Assembly (NCBI RefSeq): GCF_002917925.1 | Contig: NZ_PPFE01000006.1 | Location: 1-64,000, forward strand | Source of the DNA: Roseovarius confluentis | Lineage (GTDB): Bacteria; Pseudomonadota; Alphaproteobacteria; Rhodobacterales; Rhodobacteraceae | Direction: 5' to 3' | DNA: 64,000 nucleotides | Shown: piece by piece, positions 8,926-17,287 of the stretch | How positions within the stretch are numbered: the stretch's first letter is position 1 | Layout: every line of letters starts with the position of its first letter | Notes under the pieces: model-generated | Told to the model about the DNA's origin: nothing | Seen by the model: only the letters and a program-made list of their open reading frames with translations | Databases searched by the model: none | Translations under genes and position numbers: made by a program

Positions 8926-8960
8926 TTTCACAATACAGAATACATTTCTATAAAATGGAA
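8926..8960. promoter_or_regulatory. Tandem 20-bp-spaced operator motif upstream of the thiol dioxygenase
   Basis: TTTCACAATACAGAA (8926-8940) matches the consensus TTYCRYAAYACAGAA completely. TTCTATAAAATGGAA (8946-8960) matches 11 of 15 positions. The starts are exactly 20 bases apart, two helical turns. The pair lies about 210 bases upstream of the dioxygenase start in an AT-rich island of an otherwise GC-rich region. An IclR protein encoded nearby is the likeliest binder; this is inferred. Confidence 0.5.
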
Positions 8961-8977
8961 TTTCGTTGTGGTGTCAA

Positions 8978-9354
8978 TGGAGGACTGGATGACTCGAGAG
9001 ATGGCTGTTGCAGTCCGGGTGGGCGGGGACCTTGACGGCAATCATCGGGCCCGGCCGGCTCGCGCGATTTGTCGGGCCGGCAATGACGCGTAACCTGTCT
9101 GACCGTCCCGATCCCGTCGATCTCGATACCGCTTTGAAGTGTGGGTCTGCGACCGGATCGCCAATCTGGCCAACCGGGAGAGTGCGCTCGGCACGCACAT
9201 GAGTTGCATCGAGGCCCGGCGGATCGGCTACGAGGGCTATGGAAGGGACATCGATGCCCTTGTGCGAAGTGCCGCCGTGTCCGGGCTCAAGGAAAGGATC
9301 CGACGCTACAGCGAGCGCGCCCGGGTCACTCGCAAGGCGACAGTGTGACACGCT
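8978..9354 (+). other. Stretch of possibly decayed coding sequence, unidentified
   Basis: About 375 bases between the operator and the IclR gene. One plus-strand frame reads GPGRLARFVGPAMTRNLSDR and stays open to near 9140. Another then reads DRIANLANRESALGTHMSCI, RRIGYEGYGRDIDALVRSAA and onwards to a stop at 9348. The composition looks like real protein broken by a frameshift. I cannot name the family, and no start with a good ribosome site is visible. Confidence 0.3.
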
Positions 9355-9411
9355 TTCCATCCGTGGAGAAGAAATGCTATTCTCACACTTCAGTCGGAAA
9401 GGAATATACAT

Positions 9412-10170
9412 TTGGCGGACAAGGCTTTCGTTAAAGGATTGAAACTCCTTTCTGCGCTTTCCGAGAGCGGCGGACCGAGAACGCTGACCAGTCTCGCTGA
9501 TCAGCTGGGTCTGACGAAAAGCAATACGCATCGCCTGCTGCACACTTTGATCGAAGAGGGGTTCGTCAAGCAGGACGGCGAAAAGGGACTTTATTCCGCG
9601 ACGCTGCGCTTGTGGGAAATGGGATCGCGCATCGTGGCCGATCTTGACCTGATGGGAATAGCGCGCACTCCGATGCAGGAATTGTCCGACAAGGTGGGCG
9701 AAACCATTCACCTGTCGGTTCTCGATGGGCTCGAGGTGATTTACATTGACAAGATCGAGGCCACGCAGGCGGTCCGCGCCTATACCAATATTGGCGCGCG
9801 CGCGCCCGCTTGGGCGGTGGCCACAGGCAAGGCGATGCTGGCCCATATTCCCGCGGCCGAGGAGGCGCTGATTGCCTCCGCCCGTCGAAAAAGGTTCTCG
9901 CCCAAGACGCTGGTGACCAAGGACAGTCTGCGGGCCGAATTCGCGCGCATTCGCGAGACCGGCATCGCCTTCAACAACGGGGAATGGCGCCCGGACGTCT
10001 GTGGCGCCGCCTCACCGATCCGGGACGCCCGTGGGTCCGTCATCGCGGCGCTGGGGATCTCCGGTCCGGCGATCCGGCTGAACGCGGAACGGCTCCAGGG
10101 CCTTGCCCCGGCGGTCATCTCGGGGGCACTGACCATGTCTCGGGCGCTGGGGTGGCAGGGACAGGACTAA
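9412..10170 (+). CDS. IclR-family transcriptional regulator
   Basis: A 252-residue IclR protein. The N-terminal winged helix (about 5-65) has recognition segment [20 protein letters not shown], nearly the same as the first IclR of this window. The effector domain carries VATGKAMLAH and GIAFNNGEWRPDVCGAASPI. The start is TTG 9412, supported by GGAAAGGA (9396-9403) and by the absence of an in-frame ATG. Its end overlaps the end of tctA by four bases on the other strand. Placed between the thiol dioxygenase and the TctABC operon, it is the best candidate to bind the repeated operators before both. Ligand unknown. Confidence 0.93.
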   Translation: MADKAFVKGLKLLSALSESGGPRTLTSLADQLGLTKSNTHRLLHTLIEEGFVKQDGEKGLYSATLRLWEMGSRIVADLDLMGIARTPMQELSDKVGETIHLSVLDGLEVIYIDKIEATQAVRAYTNIGARAPAWAVATGKAMLAHIPAAEEALIASARRKRFSPKTLVTKDSLRAEFARIRETGIAFNNGEWRPDVCGAASPIRDARGSVIAALGISGPAIRLNAERLQGLAPAVISGALTMSRALGWQGQD

Positions 10171-11726
10171 CTCGTACTCCGCCGTCCATCGGTTTCCGCC
10201 CTGCTTGCTGATTCCGAGATTGCGCTGTCATGCCGGCCCGCGGGTCGGAAAATCTGCGACAACGACAACGCGAGCTGGAACAGCACCACCAGCGTCGTCA
10301 CCCCGTAGAAGAAGATCGCGATGCCACTGGAGAAGAAAACGGTCAGGTCGCCGCGGGATATGATCAGCACGCGCTGCAGGTTGTCCTCCAGCAGCGGCGA
10401 GAGCACGAAGCCAATTAAGAAAGCCGCCTCCGACACCCGAAGCGCCCGGAAGGCAAGCCCGACGAAGCCGGCGAAAAACATGACCCAGACGTCGAACATG
10501 GAGTTGGAGATGGCGTAGGATCCGACCACGGTCAGCACGATGACCATCGGGAAAAGGATCGCGCGGGGCACCTCGACGATCCGGCGGATCAGCGGCACGC
10601 CGAAGCGCCCGACCACGAGGATCACACCGGAGGACACCAGCAGCGCGACATAAAGCGCGTAGACGAAGCTGATGTTGTCCTGGAAAAGGTTCGGCCCCGG
10701 CGCGAGGCCGTGGAAGAAGAAAGCCCCCATCAGCATTGCGGTGATCACGTCGCCGGGAATGCCGAGCGCCAGCAATGGTATCAGGGTCGAGGCCCCGGTG
10801 CCCGAATTGGCGCTTTCCGCCGCGGCCACGCCCGACAGGGCGCCTTGGCCGAATTCCTTGCGGTCCGGCGCCGTCTTGCGCGCGATAGCGTAGGAGGCGA
10901 AGGTTGAAGGCGTAGCCCCGACCCCGGGGATCGCGCCCAGCACAATGCCGACAGCGCTGCCACGCAGGATTGTCGGTAGCACCATGCGGAAGTTCGCCCG
11001 CGACAGGCGTCCCCGCTGCTCCGGTTTTCCGGAGATTTCGATCTCGGCCTCCTTCGCCGGACGGAAATAGTATAGCAGGATATCCGGCAGCGCGAAGAGC
11101 CCCACCAGCAGCGGCAGGAAGGCGATCCCGTCGTAGAGGTTCGGCTGGCCGAAGGTGAACCGTTCGGTTCCGTAGATCAGGTCCAGCCCTACGGTGCCCG
11201 CGAAGAGCCCCAGCGCCCCGCCAATCACGCCCTTCAGCAGGCCCGCGTTCGACACCGCCGCAATGATCGTCAGCGAGAAGATGACCAGCGCCAGCAGCTC
11301 GACCGGGCCGAAGCGCAGACCGAAGCGGGCCAGCATACCGGCCAGCAGAATTAGCGCCAGAACCGAGATCAAGTCGCCGATGAAGGAGGCCCAAAGCGCA
11401 GTGTCCAGCGCCTCTCCGGCGCGGCCCTTGCGGGCCAGTGGATAGCCCTCGAGCATGGTACAGGCGGCGGCGGGCGATCCGGGCACGTTCAGCAATATGG
11501 CCGAGATCGACCCGCCGAAAAGCCCCCCCTTGGTGATACCCAGGAGCAGGACGATGCCCGCCAGCGGGTCGAAGAACAGCGTGAACGGCAGCAGGATGCC
11601 GATGGCCATGGTGATCGTCAGCCCCGGTATCGCACCAATGATCGCGCCCAAGATGACTCCGAGCGGCAGATAGACGAATATCTGCCAGTTCAGCAAGAGG
11701 TCCAGAGACGCCCCCAGATTTTCCAT
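10167..11726 (-). CDS. tctA: Tripartite tricarboxylate transporter, large permease TctA
   Basis: A 519-residue polytopic membrane protein. The TctA signatures are present: GAIIGAIPGLTITMAIGILL near the N-terminus, LLGITKGGLFGGSISAILLN with the LNVPGSP segment, and the repeat IVLGAIPGVGATPSTFASYA with GTGASTLIPLLALGIPGD. It forms the conducting subunit of a secondary transporter fed by a periplasmic binding protein. It is the last gene of the run acs-ech-tctC-tctB-tctA. The family imports di- and tricarboxylates and, in organothiol degraders, sulfur-containing dicarboxylates. Specificity here depends on TctC. Confidence 0.95.
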   Translation of the reverse strand: MENLGASLDLLLNWQIFVYLPLGVILGAIIGAIPGLTITMAIGILLPFTLFFDPLAGIVLLLGITKGGLFGGSISAILLNVPGSPAAACTMLEGYPLARKGRAGEALDTALWASFIGDLISVLALILLAGMLARFGLRFGPVELLALVIFSLTIIAAVSNAGLLKGVIGGALGLFAGTVGLDLIYGTERFTFGQPNLYDGIAFLPLLVGLFALPDILLYYFRPAKEAEIEISGKPEQRGRLSRANFRMVLPTILRGSAVGIVLGAIPGVGATPSTFASYAIARKTAPDRKEFGQGALSGVAAAESANSGTGASTLIPLLALGIPGDVITAMLMGAFFFHGLAPGPNLFQDNISFVYALYVALLVSSGVILVVGRFGVPLIRRIVEVPRAILFPMVIVLTVVGSYAISNSMFDVWVMFFAGFVGLAFRALRVSEAAFLIGFVLSPLLEDNLQRVLIISRGDLTVFFSSGIAIFFYGVTTLVVLFQLALSLSQIFRPAGRHDSAISESASRAETDGRRSTS

Positions 11727-11736
11727 TATGATCTCC

Positions 11737-12201
11737 TCAGAAGAGGTCAGGCAGCCGGTTCGGCAACGGGATGCGGGCGATCTCGATGAACAAAACGTGC
11801 ACGGTGGAACTGAACAGGATCGACAGCACGAGGCTGCGTAACGGTCCCAGCCGCGACTTGAACAGCAGCAGGCCGAAGACGAACAAGAACACCGTCAACG
11901 CAGTGCCCAGCACAGGCAGAAGCAGGAGCAGGCCGGCGAAAGCCGCGATGAAGACGATGCCGCGCAGCGGCGACATCGCCCCCAGCGATAAGCCCTCCTG
12001 TCCGCCGACGAAGATGCCGGCGAAAATGATGCACAGGCTGACCGCGACCACCACCCAAGCCAGCAGGCGTGGCAGGTCCTGTGGACTGAGCGAATTCGGC
12101 TGCACATAGCCGGGTGCCCTGATCCCCATGGGGATCAGGACGAACACAAGGAACAGACCGAGGCAGAGCAGGACCAGTCCGGGAAAGAGTCTCGATAGCA
12201 T
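11737..12201 (-). CDS. tctB: Tripartite tricarboxylate transporter, small permease TctB
   Basis: A 154-residue protein with four predicted membrane helices: near 5-25, 45-65, 80-110 (FIAAFAGLLLLLPVLG then LTVFLFVFGLLLF) and 120-140. This is typical of TctB, which pairs with TctA. The sequence is poorly conserved in the family, so the call rests on size, topology and position between tctC and tctA. Ten bases separate it from tctA. Confidence 0.88.
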   Translation of the reverse strand: MLSRLFPGLVLLCLGLFLVFVLIPMGIRAPGYVQPNSLSPQDLPRLLAWVVVAVSLCIIFAGIFVGGQEGLSLGAMSPLRGIVFIAAFAGLLLLLPVLGTALTVFLFVFGLLLFKSRLGPLRSLVLSILFSSTVHVLFIEIARIPLPNRLPDLF

Positions 12202-12225
12202 GTCGCTGTCTTTCCTCGGAAACGT

Positions 12226-13206
12226 CTATTGCTGTGCCAGATTCAACCGCTTTAGCGTTTCGGCGAAGAACGCGTGGTTGTCCCGCAGTTCCTGCCCGAA
12301 GGTCTCCGCGTCCCTATAGTCCGCGACGAGCCCCAGCTTCTCGAACCGTTCCAGAACGTCCTGGCGCTGCACGGCCTCCTCGACCGCGGCCTGCATCCCG
12401 TCGAGCGCTTCCTGCGACATTCCCGCCGGTGCGACGACACCGTACCAGATGATCGACTGCAGGTCTGCAAAGCCGGCCTCGGCCAGCGTCGGCACGTCCG
12501 GCAGGCCGTCCCAGCGTTCTTCCTTCAGGACGGCCATCGTCTTGACCGCGCCGGCCTGGCCCTGCGCCAGCAGCGGGCTGTAGTCGAAGGCTGCATCGAT
12601 ATGTCCGCCCACCAGGCTGTTGACCGCCTCATTCGATCCTTTGAAGGGCACGTGGGTGGCCTGCGAGCCGGTCATGTCCTTGAGCAGCTCGATGTAGAGA
12701 TGCGTGGTGGAGCCGACACCGGCGGATCCGAAAGTCACCTCGCCGGGATGTTCGTTCATGTAAGCGACGAATTCCTCCATCGTGTCGACCGGGAAGTTGG
12801 GTCGCAGCGCAAGCGAGCCGATGGCAACATTCATCTTGGCGACGGCCTGAATGTCCTCGAGCGGGTCGTAGGAGACCGGGCGCATGTTCGGCGCGATGGT
12901 CAAGGTAGCATTGGGCGTAATACCGAAGACGCTGCCGTCCGCCGGGGCCGCGGCCAGGCGCGTCATCCCGATGGTGCCGCCGGCGCCGCCGATGTTCTCG
13001 ACCGTGATCGACACGCCAAGAATTTCCTCCAGTGCAGGCACGATCGCCCGGGCAGCGTTGTCGGTGGTGCCACCGGGATTGTACGGAACCATCACCCGCA
13101 GATCTCCCGTCGGCCATTCCGCCCGCGCCTCACCAACGGCGAGCGTTCCCGCAACCAGCAGCCCGGCCGTGGCGGCGGCCACCAATCTCCCTACAAATCT
13201 TAACAT
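12226..13206 (-). CDS. tctC: Tripartite tricarboxylate transporter, periplasmic binding protein TctC
   Basis: A 326-residue exported protein. A Sec signal peptide (about 1-29, ending GEARA) precedes the mature start EWPTGDLRVMVPYNPGGTTD. VPYNPGG and IVENIGGAGG-like elements (here VENIGGAGGTIGMTRLA) are classic for Bug/TctC receptors, which clamp a carboxylate ligand. The VPFKGSNEAVNSLVGGHIDA motif further supports the family. It lies between the enoyl-CoA hydratase and tctB, so it should capture the compound that the acyl-CoA synthetase of the same operon activates. Ligand is inferred to be a (thio)carboxylate. Confidence 0.94.
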   Translation of the reverse strand: MLRFVGRLVAAATAGLLVAGTLAVGEARAEWPTGDLRVMVPYNPGGTTDNAARAIVPALEEILGVSITVENIGGAGGTIGMTRLAAAPADGSVFGITPNATLTIAPNMRPVSYDPLEDIQAVAKMNVAIGSLALRPNFPVDTMEEFVAYMNEHPGEVTFGSAGVGSTTHLYIELLKDMTGSQATHVPFKGSNEAVNSLVGGHIDAAFDYSPLLAQGQAGAVKTMAVLKEERWDGLPDVPTLAEAGFADLQSIIWYGVVAPAGMSQEALDGMQAAVEEAVQRQDVLERFEKLGLVADYRDAETFGQELRDNHAFFAETLKRLNLAQQ

Positions 13207-13266
13207 TGTCTTCCTCCCTTTGAATGAATGCCCGCGACTGGGTCCTCCGCCCTGCCGCGACCTTCC

Positions 13267-14004
13267 CTACTGCCCGGTGAACTCGGGCATTCTCTTCTCC
13301 CGCGAAGCGGCCAGGCCTTCGTTCTTGTCGTCGCTCGCGTTGATCCGGTCGAATTCCACCCTGGCCTGCCACATCCGCTCCGCGGGGCAGGTCGTGATCG
13401 TCCCGTCGAGGACGTGGGTCTTCAGCGTGGCCAGCACCATGGGCGCCATGGCTGCCATGGATTGAGCCATTTCCAGCGCCACCTCGATGTGCTGGCCGTC
13501 CTCGACGATGCGGTTTACCAGCCCCATCTCATAGGCGCGACGGCCGGGCACCGGTTCGGCCATCAGCATGATCTCCATCGCGAGCTTGGTGGGAATGCGC
13601 GAGGCCAGCGTGGCCACGATCCCGCCAGTAAAGCCCAGCTTCGCCTCGGGATATGAGAACCGCGTACTCTCGGTCGCGACGCAAAGGTCGCTCATCGCGG
13701 CCATGACCAGCCCGCCGCCGACGCACCAACCGGTGACGGCCGCAATGATCGGTTTCTTCGTGCGGATGCCCAGCCCCGGTGCGCAGCGCCAGAAATCGGG
13801 AATATCATGGAGATCAGCCCCGGCGCAGAAGGCCCGGTCGCCTTCGCTGGTCAGGATGGCGACACGCTGATCCGAGGCATCGAACTCCTCGAAGGCTTCC
13901 TGCAGCGCAAGGGCGACCGGCGTGTTGATCGCGTTCATCTTCTCCGGCCGGTTGATCGCGATGATCGAAACCTTGCCTTCTTTGCGTACCGTTACGACAC
14001 TCAT
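13267..14004 (-). CDS. Enoyl-CoA hydratase/isomerase family protein
   Basis: A 245-residue crotonase-fold protein. VSIIAINRPEKMNAINTPVA is the N-terminal signature. The oxyanion-hole segments are FCAGADLHDI and ITGWCVGGGLVMA-like (here AVTGWCVGGGLVMAAMSDLC). The position that holds the first catalytic Glu of true hydratases is not clearly conserved. Hydration, isomerisation or another acyl-CoA reaction is possible. The start is ATG 14004 after AGAGGA; an upstream in-frame ATG lacks a ribosome site. It sits 16 bases after the acyl-CoA synthetase and should act on its CoA ester. Confidence 0.88.
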   Translation of the reverse strand: MSVVTVRKEGKVSIIAINRPEKMNAINTPVALALQEAFEEFDASDQRVAILTSEGDRAFCAGADLHDIPDFWRCAPGLGIRTKKPIIAAVTGWCVGGGLVMAAMSDLCVATESTRFSYPEAKLGFTGGIVATLASRIPTKLAMEIMLMAEPVPGRRAYEMGLVNRIVEDGQHIEVALEMAQSMAAMAPMVLATLKTHVLDGTITTCPAERMWQARVEFDRINASDDKNEGLAASREKRMPEFTGQ

Positions 14005-14020
14005 CTTATCCTCTTTCCTT

Positions 14021-16147
14021 TCAGTCGTTGTTGTCTGCCATGAGGATGCGCGCATCGACCGCTACGCACCCTTCCCCCGCCTTGCGCAGCAGTAGCGGGT
14101 TGATATCCAGTTCGCGGAACCCCGGCCCCGCCAGCGCCGCAAAATGCGAGACTCGGACGATCGCATCGACCAGGGCCGCACGGTCCAGCGGGCCACTTCC
14201 GCGGAAGCCAGCCACCATCGGCGCGATGGCCAGGCGGTCGATCATCGCCTCCGCCGTTCCGGCATCCACCGGCGCCGAGGCGAGCGAGACGTCGGCCAGC
14301 AGTTCCACGAGGATGCCCCCGGCACCGATCATCACGACCGGCCCGAAGTCGTCATCGTTGCGGGCCCCGACGAGCAATTCCAACTCGCCCTCCTGCATGG
14401 CCTGGACCGAATAGCCCTCGATCCGGGCGTCGGGCCGCTCGCGGCTTATCCGTGCGCCCATCTCCGTCACCGCTGCCGCGACCGCGTCAGGACCATTCAG
14501 GTTCAGCCTCACACCGCCCGCGTCGGACTTGTGCACGATCTGCGGCGAGACGATCTTGACCACCGCCGGGCCGTCGAACCCTCCGGCAATGCGCCGTGCC
14601 TCCTCCGCGTCGAGGGCGATACCCCCGGCGTTCACCGGCACCCCGATCCCTTTCAGCACCTCCTTGGAGCGGTCTTCACTCAACGCGCCGAAGAGGTTTT
14701 TCGGCAGTTCCATGCCCTCTGGCTGGCTCGGCAAGGGACGCACGCGCATTTCGCGTAGCGCCATCCAGCCCTGCAGGGCGCGGATACCGGTGTCCAGCGT
14801 ATCGACGATGACCTGCCCACGCGCCTTCAGGCGGTCGCGTGCCTCGTCGGCAGCAGCGCCGGGGAACATGATCATGATGTTCGGCATCTCCTGCCCTTCC
14901 TTCCGGGCGGCATCGATTCCGTCGGCATAGGCCTCGCAGACATCTGCGAGCGCGGGCACGGTCGTCACCGCCGTCATGCCGAAAGCGACACCGGGGTCGC
15001 GGCACAGGGCAGTGGCGCTGGCGCGGACCGTGTCGGCATTGCGGGCGCCGCCGGCGGTGGCGTCGATGGGGTTGAGACGCGCGGCCTCGGGCAGGTACTC
15101 GGCAAGCGTGGCCCGCGTGCCGTCGGACCATTCCGCCAACGGCAAGCCCGCTTCGGTCAGCCGGTCGGCCAGCACCGTGGTGCCGCCGCCCGAGAAGCTG
15201 AGCCCGCCAACCGCGCCAGGCTTCGGCGCACCGGAAGCGCCTAGAACCGCCGCCAACGTGATCATGGCGTCGAGGTCATCCATCGGCAACACGCCGTTCT
15301 CGCGACAGATCGTGTCGAACACCTTGTAATTGCCGGACAGCGACGCGGTATGGGAAAAGGCGGCCGCCGCGCCGGAGGCGGTGCGTCCGGCCCGGACCAC
15401 CAACCACGGCTTGCCCGCGGCCCGGGCCCGGCGCGCCGTCTCGACGAAGCGGGGGGGAGCCTTCAGTCCCTCGATGTAGCTGGTGATGACCCGCGTCGCC
15501 GGATCGTCGATGGCGAAATCGACGAAATCGCAAAGCTCTAGGTCAGCCTGGTTCCCAATCGAGAACAGGTGCGAGAACCCGATACCCATTTCATTCGCCT
15601 TGTCGAACAGGGTTGCCATCATCGCGCCCGACTGGCTCGTGAAGGCGATGCTTCCCGACTTCAGGTCGTCGATGAAGAAGGCGGGAGAGGACGAGACACA
15701 GAGCCTTGCGCCGGGACTCACGAAGCCGAGGCAGTTGGGGCCGATCAGTCGGATGCCGTTCTGGCGGGCGATTGCCAGCACCTCGGCCTCCAGAGCGGCA
15801 CCTGCCTCGTCCGCCTCGGAAAACCCGTTGGTGATGATGACGGCGCTTTGGACACCGGCTGCCGCACAGTCGCGAAGTGCCGCCGGCACCATCTCGCGCG
15901 GAACCACGATCGCGGCCATATCCACCGGGCCCGGCGCATCCGTCACCGTCGCGAATGCCGGCAGACCCAGGATCATTTCGCGTTTGGGATTGATCGGGAT
16001 GATCCGGCCATCAAACCCATGGCGTACCAACAGGTGGAACAGCCGACCGCCGAATTTCGCCTGATCCTCGGACGCGCCGATGACGGCCACGGAATCCGGC
16101 TGGAATAGGGTCGCCAGCGATTTGCGCGGTATCGTGTAGTCGTTCAC
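14021..16147 (-). CDS. ADP-forming acyl-CoA synthetase (single-chain), second copy
   Basis: A 708-residue paralogue of the enzyme at 4837-6948. The N-terminal segments are nearly the same (SVAVIGASEDQAKFGG). The candidate phospho-histidine is His266 (AFSHTASLSG). The C-terminal ATP-grasp domain has VVKIVSPQIVHKSDAGGV and the closing FRELDINPLLL. It would convert an acid, ATP and CoA to an acyl-CoA, ADP and phosphate. It is first in the minus-strand operon acs-ech-tctCBA and lies about 60 bases downstream of a tandem operator. Pairing with uptake genes suggests it activates the imported substrate. Confidence 0.92.
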   Translation of the reverse strand: MNDYTIPRKSLATLFQPDSVAVIGASEDQAKFGGRLFHLLVRHGFDGRIIPINPKREMILGLPAFATVTDAPGPVDMAAIVVPREMVPAALRDCAAAGVQSAVIITNGFSEADEAGAALEAEVLAIARQNGIRLIGPNCLGFVSPGARLCVSSSPAFFIDDLKSGSIAFTSQSGAMMATLFDKANEMGIGFSHLFSIGNQADLELCDFVDFAIDDPATRVITSYIEGLKAPPRFVETARRARAAGKPWLVVRAGRTASGAAAAFSHTASLSGNYKVFDTICRENGVLPMDDLDAMITLAAVLGASGAPKPGAVGGLSFSGGGTTVLADRLTEAGLPLAEWSDGTRATLAEYLPEAARLNPIDATAGGARNADTVRASATALCRDPGVAFGMTAVTTVPALADVCEAYADGIDAARKEGQEMPNIMIMFPGAAADEARDRLKARGQVIVDTLDTGIRALQGWMALREMRVRPLPSQPEGMELPKNLFGALSEDRSKEVLKGIGVPVNAGGIALDAEEARRIAGGFDGPAVVKIVSPQIVHKSDAGGVRLNLNGPDAVAAAVTEMGARISRERPDARIEGYSVQAMQEGELELLVGARNDDDFGPVVMIGAGGILVELLADVSLASAPVDAGTAEAMIDRLAIAPMVAGFRGSGPLDRAALVDAIVRVSHFAALAGPGFRELDINPLLLRKAGEGCVAVDARILMADNND

Positions 16148-16209
16148 CCCATCTCCTCCTCAGGCGCGATACGAACAGTTGAAAAAGGCGATCTCGCCTG
16201 TCACTTATG

Positions 16210-16244
16210 TTCCGTAACACAGAAATTAATTTCATAATACAGAA
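16210..16244. promoter_or_regulatory. Tandem 20-bp-spaced operator motif before the acs-ech-tctCBA operon
   Basis: TTCCGTAACACAGAA (16210-16224) and TTTCATAATACAGAA (16230-16244) are near-identical 15-mers whose starts are 20 bases apart. They lie 63-97 bases upstream of the synthetase start. Read on the minus strand, the second block contains TATTAT, a possible -10, so a bound protein would cover the promoter. The same motif occurs before the thiol dioxygenase and, more weakly, the molybdoenzyme. Confidence 0.6.
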
Positions 16245-16429
16245 ATATTTCGTCTGAGCGAGTTTCATGTAAACGGGAGTGGGAAGACGTTGTGGGAACA
16301 GTGCCAAGTTTTCTTATGGCGGCCGCGATCAACCTGAAGCCTAATCGTCAGGCAGCCATCCCGAGGGCGTATCCGTGCCACAGGTGTAATTTTGCTCTAA
16401 TATCTTAGACGCTGAATTGTTGGCTGGGT

Positions 16430-17254
16430 GGTGCCGGGGCCATGTCAGAGGAACTTGGCTTGAGGCGGGTTGAACCTCCGCCTACCCAGCCCGAATGGCA
16501 GAACGCGCCCCATTCAAGTACTTCAAATCCGGTCCCGAGATCATGCGTCTGACGGCGATGCTCTACGTCCGGCTCCCGCTCTCGCTGCGAAATGCCAAAA
16601 CCTTCTCCACGAGCGCGGCATCGACGTCAGCGACGAGACGGTACGGTATTGGTGGAACAGGTTCGGCTCAATGTTTGCCTCAGAGCTAAGAAGAAAACGG
16701 GTTCAAAAGCTGCGTGCCGTCTCGAAATGGCAGCGGCACGTGGACGAAGTTTTCGTGAAGATTGAAGGCGAGCGCCACTATCTCTGGCGGGCCGTAGATC
16801 ACGAAGGCGACGTACCGGAAAGCGTTGTTGCAAAGCGACGAAACAAGCAAGCCGCATTGAAAATGCTGAGGAAAATGATGCGGCGCTACGGTCGTCCAGA
16901 GGTGCTGGTTACCGACCGGCTCCCTTCGTATAAAGCCGCCCTGCGCGACCTCGGATGTGATGATCTCCAGGCATGTGGGCGCTGGCTCAACAACCGTATT
17001 GAGAATTCACACCTGCCATTCCGACGAAGGGACCGAGCCATGCAGCGCCTCCGCCGAATGCGAAGTCTTCAGAAATTCGCTGCCGTTCATTCTTCCATTT
17101 TCAACCACTTCAATCAGGGCCGAACACTCTCCAGCCGCGATATCTTCAAGCTGAACAGAACCGCCGCTCTCGCCGAGTGCCAAAGTCTCGGCGCAGCATA
17201 AAAGACACCTTCACTGTCCAAGAGGAGGCGAGTTCGAATTGGTCTGACAGCACC
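16430..17254 (+). mobile_element. IS6-family insertion sequence (probably inactive)
   Basis: An element of about 820 bases around the transposase remnant. Candidate ends are an imperfect inverted match: TGTCAGA followed by a loosely conserved AA at 16443 on the left, and its complement TCTGACA at 17243-17249 on the right, with GGTGC/GCACC further outside. The length suits IS6. No target duplication could be confirmed, so the limits are approximate. The element marks the border between the catabolic island and the iron locus. Confidence 0.5.
16495..17201 (+). pseudogene. IS6-family DDE transposase, frameshifted
   Basis: The normal N-terminus is read from ATG 16495 (ERAPFKYFKSGPEIMRLTAM, then YVRLPLSLRNA). 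A one-base loss near 16600, in the run CCAAAACC, moves the rest into another frame (NLLHERGIDVSDETVRYWWN). The catalytic part is otherwise complete: HVDEVFVKIEGE with the first Asp, VTDRLPSYKAA with the second, and NNRIENSHLPFRRRDRAMQR with the Glu. Such transposases form cointegrates by replicative transposition. IS6 elements are not known to need a programmed frameshift, so I call it inactive. Confidence 0.8.
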
Positions 17255-17287
17255 GCTCATGTTCTTGATCCACCGTTTAAAAGAGCA

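Noticed and set aside
16590..16620. Programmed frameshift in the IS6 transposase
   Set aside because: There is a CCAAAACC run, but IS6 elements normally use one continuous frame and no slippery heptamer with a following stem is clear. Simple decay is more likely.
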